50,806 nucleotides of DNA from Ignavibacteria bacterium (GCA_016873795.1 VGWA01000008.1:1-50806), one strand, 5' to 3'. Positions 24,182-34,672 are shown, counted from the stretch's first letter. Program-made: numbers and translations. The notes: generated by a model from the letters alone, not told the origin.

Positions 24182-26581
24182 ATGAAAATATTAAAAAACT
24201 ATCGGGGGAAGATAAAGATCTTTTTCTTAGTATTTTTATTACTTCTGTTCATAAAGGAAATAAATCCGGAGGAAACATCTTTTAATAATAATTTGGAAGG
24301 ATATATAATCCAGAAATATTTTCCGGGACTTTTTATATTTTATTATGCATCAATTGACCCCCCTGTACTCGTATCTCCGACAAACGGAGCTGTAAACATG
24401 CCTCTGACTCTGCCGCTTGTATGGAACGCTGTTCCTACCGCTATTCATTACAGAGTTCAGGTTGCCAGGGATTCTAATTTTACCAATATTATCGTAAATG
24501 ATTCTACGGTTACATCTACATCAAAAACCATTTCGAATCTCAATAATAACAGCAGATATTACTGGAAAGTACAGGCGAAAAATTCCACTGAAGGGTGGGG
24601 ACCTTTTTCTTCAACATGGGTATTTTATACTTCTGTTGTCGCACCCCAGCTCGTAACAATTTTTGCACAGAATAAACAAATTACGATTTTCTGGACACAA
24701 GGCTCTGATACCAATATTGCGAAATTCAGAATTTACAGAGGTAATACTTCCCCTGCAACAACTTTGATTGACAGCGTAGCAGGTAGTACACTGTCATACC
24801 TGAATACCGGACTGACAAACGGAGTCCCTTATTATTACAGAGTGAAAGCGGTTACTCATTTTAATACTGAAAGTTCATATAGTAATGAATTAAATGCTAC
24901 TCCGTATAACCTTCCTCCTGTTGCTGCTATTCAGAGAGATACGGCAATTTTCAACTCGGGCAGAGTGTTGACAAGGTTATTAATGTTCAGAAGTGTGGGA
25001 AGTTATGACCCTGACGGTTATATAGATTCAGTCTTCTGGTATCTGAATAATCAACTTGTAATTGCTTCTCATAATCTCGACAGTCTTCATTATAACTTTC
25101 CGCAGGGTACGAATTATGTAAAATTAATTGTACAGGATAACGACGGAGCAAGGGATTCGAGTAAAGCAACGGTAAATATTACTGTTTTTAAAAAATTCTT
25201 CAGCGGAAATGCCTCGGGCGGACTTAGTTTAATCGGCGACAGCGTGCTTTATGCCGTTATTTCGGGTCCCGGAGGCAGTTCGGCTGTATATAAAATGGAT
25301 ATAGACGGAAATATCGTTTATCCGTTAAATGTGAACGGAAATATTCTGTCTTCGAGCTCGATTGGATATGATACATCTGTTTACATCGGCTCTACGGATT
25401 ATAACTTATACGGATTCAGCAGATACGGAATAGCACTCTGGCCTGCTCTTCCTCTGGGCGGACAGCTTTCAGCCACACCGACTATTGATTCGGCAGGAAG
25501 AAGACTTTATATAGGTGTTTCAAACAGTAATTTTTTTGCGGTAAGACGTGATACGGGAAATATTGCATGGGTTATGTATGGAGACGCTCCGATAAGAAAT
25601 TCGGCAGTAATCACGAACGACAGAAAAATGATTCTTGCCACTGAAAAAGGAACTATTTATGGAATTGATTTGAATAATCTTCTGATTATCGGCAACGTGG
25701 TAACACCGAACTGGACAGTGGCAAACTTCGATACAATTTCCAGTTCACCGGCAATTGACTATTACGGATATTTTTACTTTGGGACAAAAAACGGAAAGCT
25801 GAAAAAGATACTTCTTACTGTCGGGCAGCCTGGAGTAATTGTTTGGGAAAGTATGCTCGGCGGCTCTGTTTATGCTGCTCCCGTCATTGATGCAAATAGT
25901 AATGTCTATGTCGGCTCAACGAACGGAAAATTTTTCTGCCTGAATCCTAATAACGGAGCAATTAAATGGCAGTATCAGACTCCGTATTCTGTCCGGACAA
26001 CTGCCGCAATATCGGATATACACAGAATTTATCTAGGAAACGAAAGCGGAGAAATATATTCGCTGGATACAAGCGGAAATAGATTATGGTACTATAAAGA
26101 CAGTTCTAACATAAGTATGTCGCTTACATATCATAAAGGTACTCTTTATGCCGGAACACAGACAGGCAGAGTCGTTGCATTGTACGATTATGCGGAGACA
26201 GATAATTTTCAACCTGTAACCCTCCCGGTCTGGAAAACCTATCAGTCCAATAACCGAAGAACAGGTTCAAGCGGTATTCAGGTAATGTCCGAAGTGCTGG
26301 CAAATAATTACATTCCGTCGAAATATTCTTTAAGACAAAACTATCCCAACCCTTTTAATCCGCAGACTAAAATAAGTTTTGATATTCCGAAAAAATCGTT
26401 TGTAAGAATTCAGATTTTTGATATAACAGGCAGGGAAATGATACAGCTGGTAAACAGGGGGTTCGAGGCGGGAAGTTATACAATAGAGTTTAATGCGAAT
26501 TTCCTCTCAAGCGGAATATATTTTTACAGGATGACCGCAGGGGAATTTATAACAACACTAAAGATGGCAATAATAAAATGA
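24182..26581 (+). CDS. T9SS-secreted protein: fibronectin III, PKD-like and PQQ-type propeller
   Basis: A 799-residue secreted protein. A hydrophobic signal (~14-27) follows a basic start. Two fibronectin type III domains lie at about 56-150 (YYWKVQAKN) and 153-240 (YYYRVKAVT). A PKD-like domain follows at ~245-340 (SYDPDGYIDS). Next comes a PQQ-like beta-propeller at ~345-690 with repeated IYxGSxxxxxYxFxxxG blades. A type A sorting domain forms the last ~85 residues (NYPNPFNPQTKISFDIPKKS). The downstream gene is a paralogue sharing the PKD, propeller and sorting parts. No catalytic motif is seen; it is probably a surface or extracellular adhesion or binding protein. Confidence 0.85.
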   Translation: MKILKNYRGKIKIFFLVFLLLLFIKEINPEETSFNNNLEGYIIQKYFPGLFIFYYASIDPPVLVSPTNGAVNMPLTLPLVWNAVPTAIHYRVQVARDSNFTNIIVNDSTVTSTSKTISNLNNNSRYYWKVQAKNSTEGWGPFSSTWVFYTSVVAPQLVTIFAQNKQITIFWTQGSDTNIAKFRIYRGNTSPATTLIDSVAGSTLSYLNTGLTNGVPYYYRVKAVTHFNTESSYSNELNATPYNLPPVAAIQRDTAIFNSGRVLTRLLMFRSVGSYDPDGYIDSVFWYLNNQLVIASHNLDSLHYNFPQGTNYVKLIVQDNDGARDSSKATVNITVFKKFFSGNASGGLSLIGDSVLYAVISGPGGSSAVYKMDIDGNIVYPLNVNGNILSSSSIGYDTSVYIGSTDYNLYGFSRYGIALWPALPLGGQLSATPTIDSAGRRLYIGVSNSNFFAVRRDTGNIAWVMYGDAPIRNSAVITNDRKMILATEKGTIYGIDLNNLLIIGNVVTPNWTVANFDTISSSPAIDYYGYFYFGTKNGKLKKILLTVGQPGVIVWESMLGGSVYAAPVIDANSNVYVGSTNGKFFCLNPNNGAIKWQYQTPYSVRTTAAISDIHRIYLGNESGEIYSLDTSGNRLWYYKDSSNISMSLTYHKGTLYAGTQTGRVVALYDYAETDNFQPVTLPVWKTYQSNNRRTGSSGIQVMSEVLANNYIPSKYSLRQNYPNPFNPQTKISFDIPKKSFVRIQIFDITGREMIQLVNRGFEAGSYTIEFNANFLSSGIYFYRMTAGEFITTLKMAIIK
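26363..26535 (+). repeat. Sorting-domain DNA repeat, copy 1
   Basis: 173 bases inside the C-terminal sorting domain of the first propeller gene. By eye they match 28928-29100 in the next gene at all but three positions, whereas the rest of the two genes has diverged strongly. Confidence 0.9.
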
Positions 26582-26599
26582 TAAATAATTCGAATTAAT

Positions 26600-29146
26600 A
26601 TGAAAAAATATTTTTTACTATCACTTACAGTTTTTGTTATTTTTTTATCCGGAAAAATTACGGCACAAAATAACTGGACAGTGATTAACACAGGGGTCTC
26701 GAGCAATTTAAAATATATATCGTTTGCTAATATGTATACAGGCTGGGCTGTAGCTGACAGTGCAATTTTAAAAACAACCGACGGCGGATATAACTGGTCA
26801 TTTCAATATAATCCAGGTGGTGTCGTTTACTGGATACAGTCTGTTAATGATAGTGTTGTTTATGTTAACCGGCATTATAATACAATTTTAAAAACAACAA
26901 ATGGCGGTTCCAACTGGACAGTAATAAACACCGGAGCCGCTACACTTTGTTATTATTTATATTTTGCAGATGAAAACACAGGATATACAGCAGGTAATAC
27001 AACAATTTTGAAAACAACAAATGGGGGCAGTAACTGGAATAATTTAAATACCGGTACATCGGCATTATTACATTATGGTTATTTTCTGAATGCAAGTACA
27101 GGGTGGATAGGCAGCAATGGCGGATTAATTATTAAAACAACTAACGGAGGAGTAAACTGGACTGACTATTCAACAGGATTAAGCGGATGGACATACGGTA
27201 TTTTTTTTGTTGATTCTCTAACCGGATATGCAGGAGCCGGTGCAAAAGTAATTAAAACAACCAATGGTGGTATAACTTGGTTTGAGAATTTTAATTCCAT
27301 TTTTGGCGGTTATTGTCAGTTCTTATCTTTTAACGACTATAATTCAGGATATTTTACAGAATCTTCCGGAAAAATTTTTCGCACAACTAATGCAGGAACA
27401 AACTGGATAATAGATTGGAGCGATACACTCGTTTTTCCCTACGGAATAGATATACCGGCGATTTATATAGGTTATGCAGCTTGCAACGACGGGAAAATTT
27501 TAGTTCGTGACAGAACAAGTAAAGCCGTATTAAATAATATCTGCAGACCCGATGACGGCAGAACTCAGACTGTATTGATTACACTGTCCGATAGTCTTTG
27601 CCAGGGACTGATTGATTCTGTTTATTGGTATGTTAATGATTCTCTTGTTGGAAGAGAACATAATGTTACATATCCGTTCAAACAAGGAATTACAAATGTG
27701 AAGCTGAAAGTCGGTAATATTTCGGGCTTTTATGATTCTACAACCGCAACGGTAACTCGCGGAACATTTAAAAAATATATTCCGGGACCGGTATTTGCCG
27801 GACTTAGTATGGCTGGCGATAGTGTGTTGTATGTTATTTCAACGGGTGATAAAATTTACCGCTTGGATATTAACGGTAATCCGACTCTGAATATACAGGT
27901 GAATGGTAATATTCTCTCATCATGTTCTGTCGGAAATGATTCGTCTATTTTTATTGGCTCTTCAGACAATAACTTATATGGATTTAACAGGTACGGCTTT
28001 TATCTTTGGCCCGCAATTCCGCTCGGCGGAACAGTGAGTACGACGCCTACAGTGGACTCGATTCAAAATCGGATTTTCGTCGGCGTTGAGAACGGAAACT
28101 TCGCAGCTATCAATAAATCCAATGGTAACCTTGGCTGGGGAACACAATTAGATGCCCCGATTAAAAGTTCTGCTATTATCAGTTTTGATAGAAAACTTGT
28201 TGCAGTGACAGCTGTTGGTACTGTTTATGGATTTAATTTGAACTTTCCCAATCCTTCCCCGCCGTCATGGGTAAAAAGTTTGAATGATTCGATTCTTATA
28301 TCACCCGCAGTGGATAAGTACGGGTATTTTTATTTTGGTTCAAAAAGCGGTAAAATATATAAAGTTGCAATATATGGTACTACAAATATATCCCCAATAT
28401 GGCAAACGAATCTTGGGTCTCCCGTTACCTCTTCACTGACAATAGACGCTTATGGGAATCTATATGCGGGAACAGCAAGCGGCAGGTTATATTCCGTAAA
28501 AGTATATAACGGAAATATAAACTGGTATTTTCAGACAGACAGTGCAATTAAATCAACGGCATCCATCACTCCCTCCGGGAGAATTTATTTTGGCAATAAT
28601 AATGGTGAGGTATTTGGTCTTGATACTAATAAAAATGTCAAATTTTACTTTAAGGATAGTTCAAAAGTAAGTTGTTCAATGCTCTATCATAAAGGTACTC
28701 TTTACTATGGAACCGAAACGGGCAGATTATATGCTTTTTATGACACTACAGCGGGTATAGATTATGGGACCAAAGATAACCCTGTTCCGATGTGGGGAAC
28801 TTTTCAAAATAATATCAGAAGAACAGGTGTGCAAAATGATTCTTTAATTACTCCGGTTTATCAGGTCAACAGTACAATTCCGGACAAGTTAAAGTTGTTC
28901 CAAAATTATCCCAATCCATTCAATCCACAGACTAAAATAAGTTTTGATATTCCGAAAAAATCGTTTGTAAGAATTCAGATTTTTGATATAACAGGCAGGG
29001 AAATGATGCAGCTGGTAAACAGGGAATTCGAGGCGGGAAGTTATACAATAGAGTTTAATGCGAATTTCCTCTCAAGCGGAATATATTTTTACAGGATGAC
29101 AGCAGGTGACTTTTCAACAACACTGAAAATGGCAGTAATAAAATAA
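26600..29146 (+). CDS. T9SS-secreted protein: Ycf48/BNR-type repeats plus PQQ-type propeller
   Basis: An 848-residue paralogue of the preceding gene, 18 bases downstream and probably cotranscribed. After the signal peptide (1-22), residues ~25-310 carry about seven repeats of the form ILKTTNGGSNWT, as in Ycf48-like and BNR propellers. These replace the fibronectin domains of its neighbour. It then shares the PKD-like domain, the PQQ-type propeller (VNGNILSSCSVGNDSSIFIG) and the type A sorting domain (NYPNPFNPQTKISFDIPKKS). So a common C-terminal half carries two different N-terminal halves. Ligands are unknown. Confidence 0.85.
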   Translation: MKKYFLLSLTVFVIFLSGKITAQNNWTVINTGVSSNLKYISFANMYTGWAVADSAILKTTDGGYNWSFQYNPGGVVYWIQSVNDSVVYVNRHYNTILKTTNGGSNWTVINTGAATLCYYLYFADENTGYTAGNTTILKTTNGGSNWNNLNTGTSALLHYGYFLNASTGWIGSNGGLIIKTTNGGVNWTDYSTGLSGWTYGIFFVDSLTGYAGAGAKVIKTTNGGITWFENFNSIFGGYCQFLSFNDYNSGYFTESSGKIFRTTNAGTNWIIDWSDTLVFPYGIDIPAIYIGYAACNDGKILVRDRTSKAVLNNICRPDDGRTQTVLITLSDSLCQGLIDSVYWYVNDSLVGREHNVTYPFKQGITNVKLKVGNISGFYDSTTATVTRGTFKKYIPGPVFAGLSMAGDSVLYVISTGDKIYRLDINGNPTLNIQVNGNILSSCSVGNDSSIFIGSSDNNLYGFNRYGFYLWPAIPLGGTVSTTPTVDSIQNRIFVGVENGNFAAINKSNGNLGWGTQLDAPIKSSAIISFDRKLVAVTAVGTVYGFNLNFPNPSPPSWVKSLNDSILISPAVDKYGYFYFGSKSGKIYKVAIYGTTNISPIWQTNLGSPVTSSLTIDAYGNLYAGTASGRLYSVKVYNGNINWYFQTDSAIKSTASITPSGRIYFGNNNGEVFGLDTNKNVKFYFKDSSKVSCSMLYHKGTLYYGTETGRLYAFYDTTAGIDYGTKDNPVPMWGTFQNNIRRTGVQNDSLITPVYQVNSTIPDKLKLFQNYPNPFNPQTKISFDIPKKSFVRIQIFDITGREMMQLVNREFEAGSYTIEFNANFLSSGIYFYRMTAGDFSTTLKMAVIK
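28928..29100 (+). repeat. Sorting-domain DNA repeat, copy 2
   Basis: Partner of 26363-26535. The three differences I count are one base in the ATGATACAG/ATGATGCAG codon and two bases in the GGG/GAA codon before TTCGAG. The identity extends over synonymous positions, which indicates recent sequence transfer between the copies. Confidence 0.9.
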
Positions 29147-29168
29147 TATTTCAGAAAAATTATTTCAA

Positions 29169-32100
29169 TTATTGAATTATAAATCCTGCCCAGAAGAAAG
29201 GTTCTGAATATTTTTGTCGTAACTTCCGTTGTGCAAGATTAAATGATTCTACTTTATCCGTTTTATTGACTAACCAGTTTTTGTAAAATTCCATCATTAA
29301 TTCGACGGTTGCATCGTCCGGAACTTTCCATAAACTCATTATCAGTGTTTTTACTCCGGCAATTTTAAAAGCCCTCTGTAATCCGAATACCCCTTCTCCA
29401 CCCTTTATATCACCGAGCCCTGTTTCGCAGGCTGATAGTATTACTAAATCGGTGTTTGATAAATCCATGTTTGCAACTTCGTATGCCGTCAGAATCCCGT
29501 TTTCTAATCCTTCTATTTCCTTTCCCCCTGTCCATATACGGTTTGCTCCGGCAAATATTAATCCCGAACGGAATAACGGATTATCAGAGTACATGAAAAC
29601 TTTTCCGGATTCTTTTAACTGTGACTCTATGTCATATTTCTTTTTTGGTTCGGGAAAGAAAAATCCGTGTGTTGCTATGTGTATTATTAAAGGCGAGTGC
29701 GGATAATTGAGATTTTTAAAAGTCTCTTCGGTGGCAAATTCCGAATTGTATTCAATTACCTCGTAATTGTTTTCCTGTAAAAGATTTTTTATGTTATCGG
29801 CTTCTTTTTTTGTGCCTTCTAAATATTCCCATCTCCTGTATCCTTTTTCTTCCGATAAAGCAACTATGAATTTACCTTCGGGTTTGAAATCTTCTTCGTC
29901 AGATACGATTTCAATTTGTTCCGCTTCCGGCTTTATGATATCAATATCATATAATAATCCGCCGTATATAACAGCATTATTGTCAGTTATCTTTTCTTCT
30001 TCAATTACACTTTTTTTTACTGTGATATCTTTCAAATTGTTTATGTATTCTAATGAATATCTGTCAACAAGATATTTGCCTTCGGAATCTATTAATGCCG
30101 CAAAAGATAATTTATTCAATACACCTGTCGGCGATATATATATTCTTTTTATACCCGCTAAATGTGATTCTATAGGTTTCCACAATAAATTATACAGTTT
30201 GTTGCTTGTTTCACTGTTTCTGATATAACTGTAAGTGTTCTCCTGCGAAAACGAAAGGAATTCCTCTATTTCATATATCGAACTTAAATTCAAATATATC
30301 GGATGTTCTATCCCTTTCTTTATTACTGAAGCACAATAAATTATAGTATCAGTCCAGTTTTTGTTGAATAATTGAAAATCGAAATATTCAATCACCGCCT
30401 CTTCATCGTTCAGATTATCCCGTATTTGTTTCCATTCGTATAATTTTTCTTCCTCCGATTTTAATACCGTTGTTTTTCGTCCTATTTCCTTTTCGATTTC
30501 CTTAGATTTGTTTTCGAGTTCCCTGATGTCTATATTCTGTTCCTCTCGTTCTTTTATCGAAAGTGTGTATGCCTTCGATATCTCCTTTCTCGTCGTAATA
30601 AATTCGTCGTATAATCTTATTAAATTTGAATCATTTGTTTTGTTAATGATGTTTTTCAACCTTGAGTTCGATGTAAGGGTTATCCCTTTGAAGATAATTC
30701 TTAAATTTGTGATGTCGTCAATTAACGATTTATCGAAGTTATACCTTTCTTTGACGTATGAGCAAAATAAGTCAAGTTGATAATTCACTCTCTTTAAAAA
30801 ATTTAGTTTTTCTGTCTCGCTTAAACCCGGGAAATATGTATATACCTGTTGTTGAATATTTTGATTCGCCTCTTTTAATAATTTTCCTGCTTCGTCGTAT
30901 TTCCCTTCATTCATCAGTAATGATGTCATATTATTCAATAATATTATATAAAAGGGATGATTTTTACCGAGAACTTCCGTAACTTTCTCCTTTGCTTCGT
31001 TGTATAATTTGTGTGATAATTCATATTGCCCTGTCTGCTGATATAACAAAGCAAGATTTTTTAATGAGATGGCATAATCAGGGTGATTCTCACCTAATGA
31101 TTCTTTTCGTATTTTTAATGCCTGAAGCAGGTACTTTTCTGCATCCTTGTAATTTCCGCTTGCAATTTTTGAAAATGCGATGTTATTCAATGACTGCGCA
31201 TATTCCGGATGATTTTCACCAAGCAAAGATTTTCTGATTTCCGATGCTTTTATGAATAGAGTCTCCGCCTGACGGTAATTATTTGTTGTATAATATACTG
31301 CCGCAAGATTGTTCAGGGATTTTGCATACTCGATGTTTTTTTCTCCGGATAACTCTTTGTAAATTTCTGTTGCTTTAATATATAGTTTTTCCGCTTCCTC
31401 ATAGTTATTAGTCATATAATAAAATCCTGCAAGATTGTTTAACGTCTTCGCATATTCTGGATGTTTCTCTGAAAAAATCCCCTTGATTATTTCAAGAGAT
31501 TGTTTGAAAAGCGGTTCTGCTCTCTCATAGGAACCTATGTCATAATATAGTAAACCCAGATTGTTAACAGTGTTTGCATAATTCAAATTATTTTCGCCTA
31601 TTAATTCCTTGTCTAATTCGAGAACTCTTTTGTATAACGGCTCGGCTTTCTTATAGTAACCCATCGTATGATACAGAAATGCAATGTCGTTCAATGTGTT
31701 GGAATATTCAGGATGATTTTCTCCGAGTAAATCCTTTTTTAAACCGAGAGCTTTTAAATATAACTGCTCCGATTTATAGTATAATCCCGAATACATATAT
31801 AAACCCGCAAGATTACTTAATACCTTAGAATAATTTAAACTGTTTTGTGCTGACAGTTTTTCATATATATTAATTGCCTTTACATATAATGACTCTGCTT
31901 TTTCAAACTCTCCAATCATATCGTATAAATATGCAAGATTATCCGTCATTAAGGCATAATTTATATTCTTTTCACCGGTTAATAAGTATTGAACAGAAAT
32001 TGCTTCTTTTAAAATTGCTTCTGCTTTCTCATACTGATTCTGGAAAATATATAACTCCGATAATAAATTCAGAGTCTTTGAATACTCTTCCGAATTTTTT

Positions 32101-32399
32101 CCTTTTGAACGTTCGAATATTTCTAATGAATTGTTATACATATCCTCCGATTCTTTGTATAAACCGACTTCCTTCAGAATTTCGCCATATAATGAAAGTG
32201 ATAAAGCATAATTGATGCTTTCTTCTCCGAACTCGTTCTTCGCTCCCTCTAATGTTTTTTCGGATATTAACTTTGCACTTTCATATTTTCCCGAATCCAG
32301 AAGCGATTTTGTAGAATTGTAAAGTTCTTCCCAGCTTTGTGCGTATGAAAATACTGCCTGAATTAAAAAAAGAATAATTATGATTATTCTGTATCGCAT
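29169..32399 (-). CDS. Exported TPR-CHAT protein (caspase-like protease fold)
   Basis: A 1076-residue protein. Residues 1-20 form a signal peptide (IILFLIQAVFSYAQ). About eleven 42-residue tetratricopeptide repeats (~22-510) carry the LGENHPEYAxxLNNLA pattern of the kinesin-light-chain/NB-ARC-associated type. A helical linker (~530-660) follows. The CHAT domain is C-terminal. The caspase-type dyad is visible as His911 (HIATHGFF) and Cys991 (ILSACETG), followed by GGEGVFGLQRAF and SLWKVPDDA. CHAT domains are known from separase-like and TPR-CHAT proteases, including ones in Craspase-type systems. This one is predicted to be exported, unlike those cytoplasmic enzymes. It is divergent from a CHASE2 gene. 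Confidence 0.9.
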   Translation of the reverse strand: MRYRIIIIILFLIQAVFSYAQSWEELYNSTKSLLDSGKYESAKLISEKTLEGAKNEFGEESINYALSLSLYGEILKEVGLYKESEDMYNNSLEIFERSKGKNSEEYSKTLNLLSELYIFQNQYEKAEAILKEAISVQYLLTGEKNINYALMTDNLAYLYDMIGEFEKAESLYVKAINIYEKLSAQNSLNYSKVLSNLAGLYMYSGLYYKSEQLYLKALGLKKDLLGENHPEYSNTLNDIAFLYHTMGYYKKAEPLYKRVLELDKELIGENNLNYANTVNNLGLLYYDIGSYERAEPLFKQSLEIIKGIFSEKHPEYAKTLNNLAGFYYMTNNYEEAEKLYIKATEIYKELSGEKNIEYAKSLNNLAAVYYTTNNYRQAETLFIKASEIRKSLLGENHPEYAQSLNNIAFSKIASGNYKDAEKYLLQALKIRKESLGENHPDYAISLKNLALLYQQTGQYELSHKLYNEAKEKVTEVLGKNHPFYIILLNNMTSLLMNEGKYDEAGKLLKEANQNIQQQVYTYFPGLSETEKLNFLKRVNYQLDLFCSYVKERYNFDKSLIDDITNLRIIFKGITLTSNSRLKNIINKTNDSNLIRLYDEFITTRKEISKAYTLSIKEREEQNIDIRELENKSKEIEKEIGRKTTVLKSEEEKLYEWKQIRDNLNDEEAVIEYFDFQLFNKNWTDTIIYCASVIKKGIEHPIYLNLSSIYEIEEFLSFSQENTYSYIRNSETSNKLYNLLWKPIESHLAGIKRIYISPTGVLNKLSFAALIDSEGKYLVDRYSLEYINNLKDITVKKSVIEEEKITDNNAVIYGGLLYDIDIIKPEAEQIEIVSDEEDFKPEGKFIVALSEEKGYRRWEYLEGTKKEADNIKNLLQENNYEVIEYNSEFATEETFKNLNYPHSPLIIHIATHGFFFPEPKKKYDIESQLKESGKVFMYSDNPLFRSGLIFAGANRIWTGGKEIEGLENGILTAYEVANMDLSNTDLVILSACETGLGDIKGGEGVFGLQRAFKIAGVKTLIMSLWKVPDDATVELMMEFYKNWLVNKTDKVESFNLAQRKLRQKYSEPFFWAGFIIQ

Positions 32400-32517
32400 T
32401 CTAAAAAATCGTAAATAGAAATTTTATTTTAAAGTCAAATTAATTAATTATATGATTTTTCTTAAAATGACATTATTCTTTTTCCTTCATTTTTCTTTTT
32501 ATTGAACAATAATTACA

Positions 32518-33864
32518 ATGATTTTTTATATAATTTACGATATTTTTATAATAATGGGTTTCTTTAGGAAAAAGATTGACAAAACCACTAAAAGAATCAG
32601 AGGGCATATTTTTGTTTCGGTTTTGCATTCTTTTGCTATGTTGTTTCTTACACTTTTTCTGCTTAATCAGAGATTAATCTACGGCGATGAAATGACTCTT
32701 ATACAGATTACTTCGGCTTTTAAAAAACTTGTTCTTAAAATCGATACAAAACCTGCACGGGATGAGCTGCTGTTCGTTAATGTTGCTTATGACCCTGTTC
32801 TTGTCGAGAAACTTGACGATGACGGAATTCCGGTCGGGGAACAGCCGATTACGGACAGGAAGAAACTTGCAAGATTTTTTGAAATATTGAATAAGAAGCC
32901 TGATAATTATAAGTTTGTTATCTGTGATATTTTTTTTGCAGACCCTTCTCCCGACGATTCTCTGCTGAGTGCTCAAATCACTAAAATGAAAAACATTATC
33001 ATTCCGTTTCATGAAAACGATGACGGCAGTTATGAACTGCCGATCTTCGATGTCGAAAACGGATTTGCAGATTATGATGTAATGAGCGATTCATTTCTTA
33101 AATTCAGACTGCTGTACAAAGACACAATCAAAAGTTTACCGCTGAGAATGTATGAAATGACACATAACCGGTTCCTGAAAAAATTCGGATTTTTGTATTT
33201 TATGGGAGGAAAACCCAGTTTTAATACTATGGTGCTGGACTTTAAGGTTCGGTACTATGATATACTGGAAGATGTTTCTCCCGACCCGTATCCGTTTGTA
33301 CATCTCGGTGAGTTTCTTTCTTTGAATGAAAATATAATACAGGAGACGGTTAAAGGAAAAATAATTATGCTGGGCGATTTCAAGGAAAGAGATTTGCATC
33401 AGACGATTTTCGGAAGTATGCCCGGCACTATAATTCTGCTTAACGCTTATCTTACGCTTGTTAACAGAGACAACATTATAGATTATTTCTTTATACTTTA
33501 TCTGCTGATATGTTATTTCCTGATTTCTCTGGATTTATTTTCTCCGCATGTTAAAACAGAAAGAAGATATATTGCCGCAATTACTAAATATAAAATAGGA
33601 AACTTTATAGTAAAATATGTGGGTTTTGTCGTTTACCTTGCGGTTATTTCTTTAATTTCTTATTTTATTTTTAATATACATATAAATATTCTTGTAATTG
33701 CATTATATTTGAAAATCGTTGAATATGTAATTGCTTATTACAGAAAGAAGAAACATATTGTACAGCCTGATATACAGGAAGAACAGGAAATAACGGATGA
33801 AGTAGATATGACGGAAAAAGAGGAGGAAATAATTAACGAAACCGAAAATAAAAATATTTCATAA
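32518..33864 (+). CDS. CHASE2-domain membrane protein without an output domain
   Basis: A 448-residue protein. A membrane helix at ~29-50 leads into an extracytoplasmic CHASE2-like sensor domain (~60-310; FVICDIFFADPSPDDSLL, KIIMLGDFKERDLHQT with the GD(F) segment typical of the domain). Three further helices follow at ~320-340, 363-385 and 388-407, then a short acidic cytoplasmic tail. CHASE2 normally sits in front of kinases, cyclases or similar outputs; none is present here. The start may be Met13 at 32554, before GFFRKKIDKTTKR. It is divergent from the CHAT gene and is followed after 18 bases by three exported paralogues. I recall CHAT-CHASE2 fusions in cyanobacteria, which supports a functional link. 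Confidence 0.82.
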   Translation: MIFYIIYDIFIIMGFFRKKIDKTTKRIRGHIFVSVLHSFAMLFLTLFLLNQRLIYGDEMTLIQITSAFKKLVLKIDTKPARDELLFVNVAYDPVLVEKLDDDGIPVGEQPITDRKKLARFFEILNKKPDNYKFVICDIFFADPSPDDSLLSAQITKMKNIIIPFHENDDGSYELPIFDVENGFADYDVMSDSFLKFRLLYKDTIKSLPLRMYEMTHNRFLKKFGFLYFMGGKPSFNTMVLDFKVRYYDILEDVSPDPYPFVHLGEFLSLNENIIQETVKGKIIMLGDFKERDLHQTIFGSMPGTIILLNAYLTLVNRDNIIDYFFILYLLICYFLISLDLFSPHVKTERRYIAAITKYKIGNFIVKYVGFVVYLAVISLISYFIFNIHINILVIALYLKIVEYVIAYYRKKKHIVQPDIQEEQEITDEVDMTEKEEEIINETENKNIS

Positions 33865-33882
33865 AATTAAAATTTAAATAAT

Positions 33883-34668
33883 ATGAAGAACATAACTTTG
33901 TATTTAATAATAATTTTGCTTACTGCAGCAATGGTTTCCGCACAGGATTGCTATACGGTTTTAAAAGTTAAAGGAGACGTAAAGCTGGAAAGAACGGGAA
34001 AATATATTGCCGTGAATGACGAGTTGTGTTCAAACGACAATGTATTGTTTTCCGATAATAATTGTGTTGTTGTCGTACACAGTACAAATAAAGGAAGGTT
34101 TACGCTTAAACCGACGAAACAAAATTATAACGAACTGGAATATTACGTAAGCGATATTCTCAGACAAAGCAGCAATCTCAGTACAAGAGGAGCTAATTCG
34201 CTGGCAGAAGAATTCAGCGGAGATTATTGTATAATCGGAGAAACAAAAATTATAATAGATAAACTGGATTTTCCTATGAACGAAAATAAATTCTTTTATT
34301 TGAGTTACATAACCGGCAGCGATACTGTGTACAGGAAAATAAAATTCTTCGGTGATACACTGATAATAGAAAAAGAAGGTATTCTTAAAGATGATGTGTT
34401 CAGTTCTGATTATCTAAATAATGTAAATCTTTATTACTATGATAATGTCAATAAAGTATCAAAACTTATAAACACATTCAATCTGAACTTTATACATGAA
34501 AATGAGCTGAAGGATAATCTCGGAAACTATTTGACTATATTAAGAAAAGCAGGCAGGAACGATTACGAGATAAAAAACGAATTTTATTTCTACTTTAACG
34601 ATATTTACGGAAAAGTTAATAAAGAAAATTTCCTGCACTGGGTCGAAAATAATTTAAACTTAAAATAA
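33883..34668 (+). CDS. Exported protein, first of three tandem paralogues
   Basis: A 261-residue protein with a signal peptide (1-20). The N-terminal domain has the conserved blocks DCYTVLKVKGDV, AVNDELCSNDN, VVVVHST and GRFTLKP. Cys23 and Cys49 are conserved in all three copies and could form a disulfide. The spacing of KGDV, NDELCS and VVVVHST resembles the FecR-type beta fold, but this is a weak match. The C-terminal half is a second domain starting around FPMNExKFFYL. I do not recognise a named family. The position after the CHASE2 gene suggests it is part of the same envelope module. Confidence 0.72.
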   Translation: MKNITLYLIIILLTAAMVSAQDCYTVLKVKGDVKLERTGKYIAVNDELCSNDNVLFSDNNCVVVVHSTNKGRFTLKPTKQNYNELEYYVSDILRQSSNLSTRGANSLAEEFSGDYCIIGETKIIIDKLDFPMNENKFFYLSYITGSDTVYRKIKFFGDTLIIEKEGILKDDVFSSDYLNNVNLYYYDNVNKVSKLINTFNLNFIHENELKDNLGNYLTILRKAGRNDYEIKNEFYFYFNDIYGKVNKENFLHWVENNLNLK

Positions 34669-34672
34669 ACTT

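Noticed and set aside
29452-32215. Several plus-strand open frames of 74-153 codons opposite the CHAT gene.
   Set aside because: They are antisense shadows of a long, clearly coding repeat protein with strong domain motifs.
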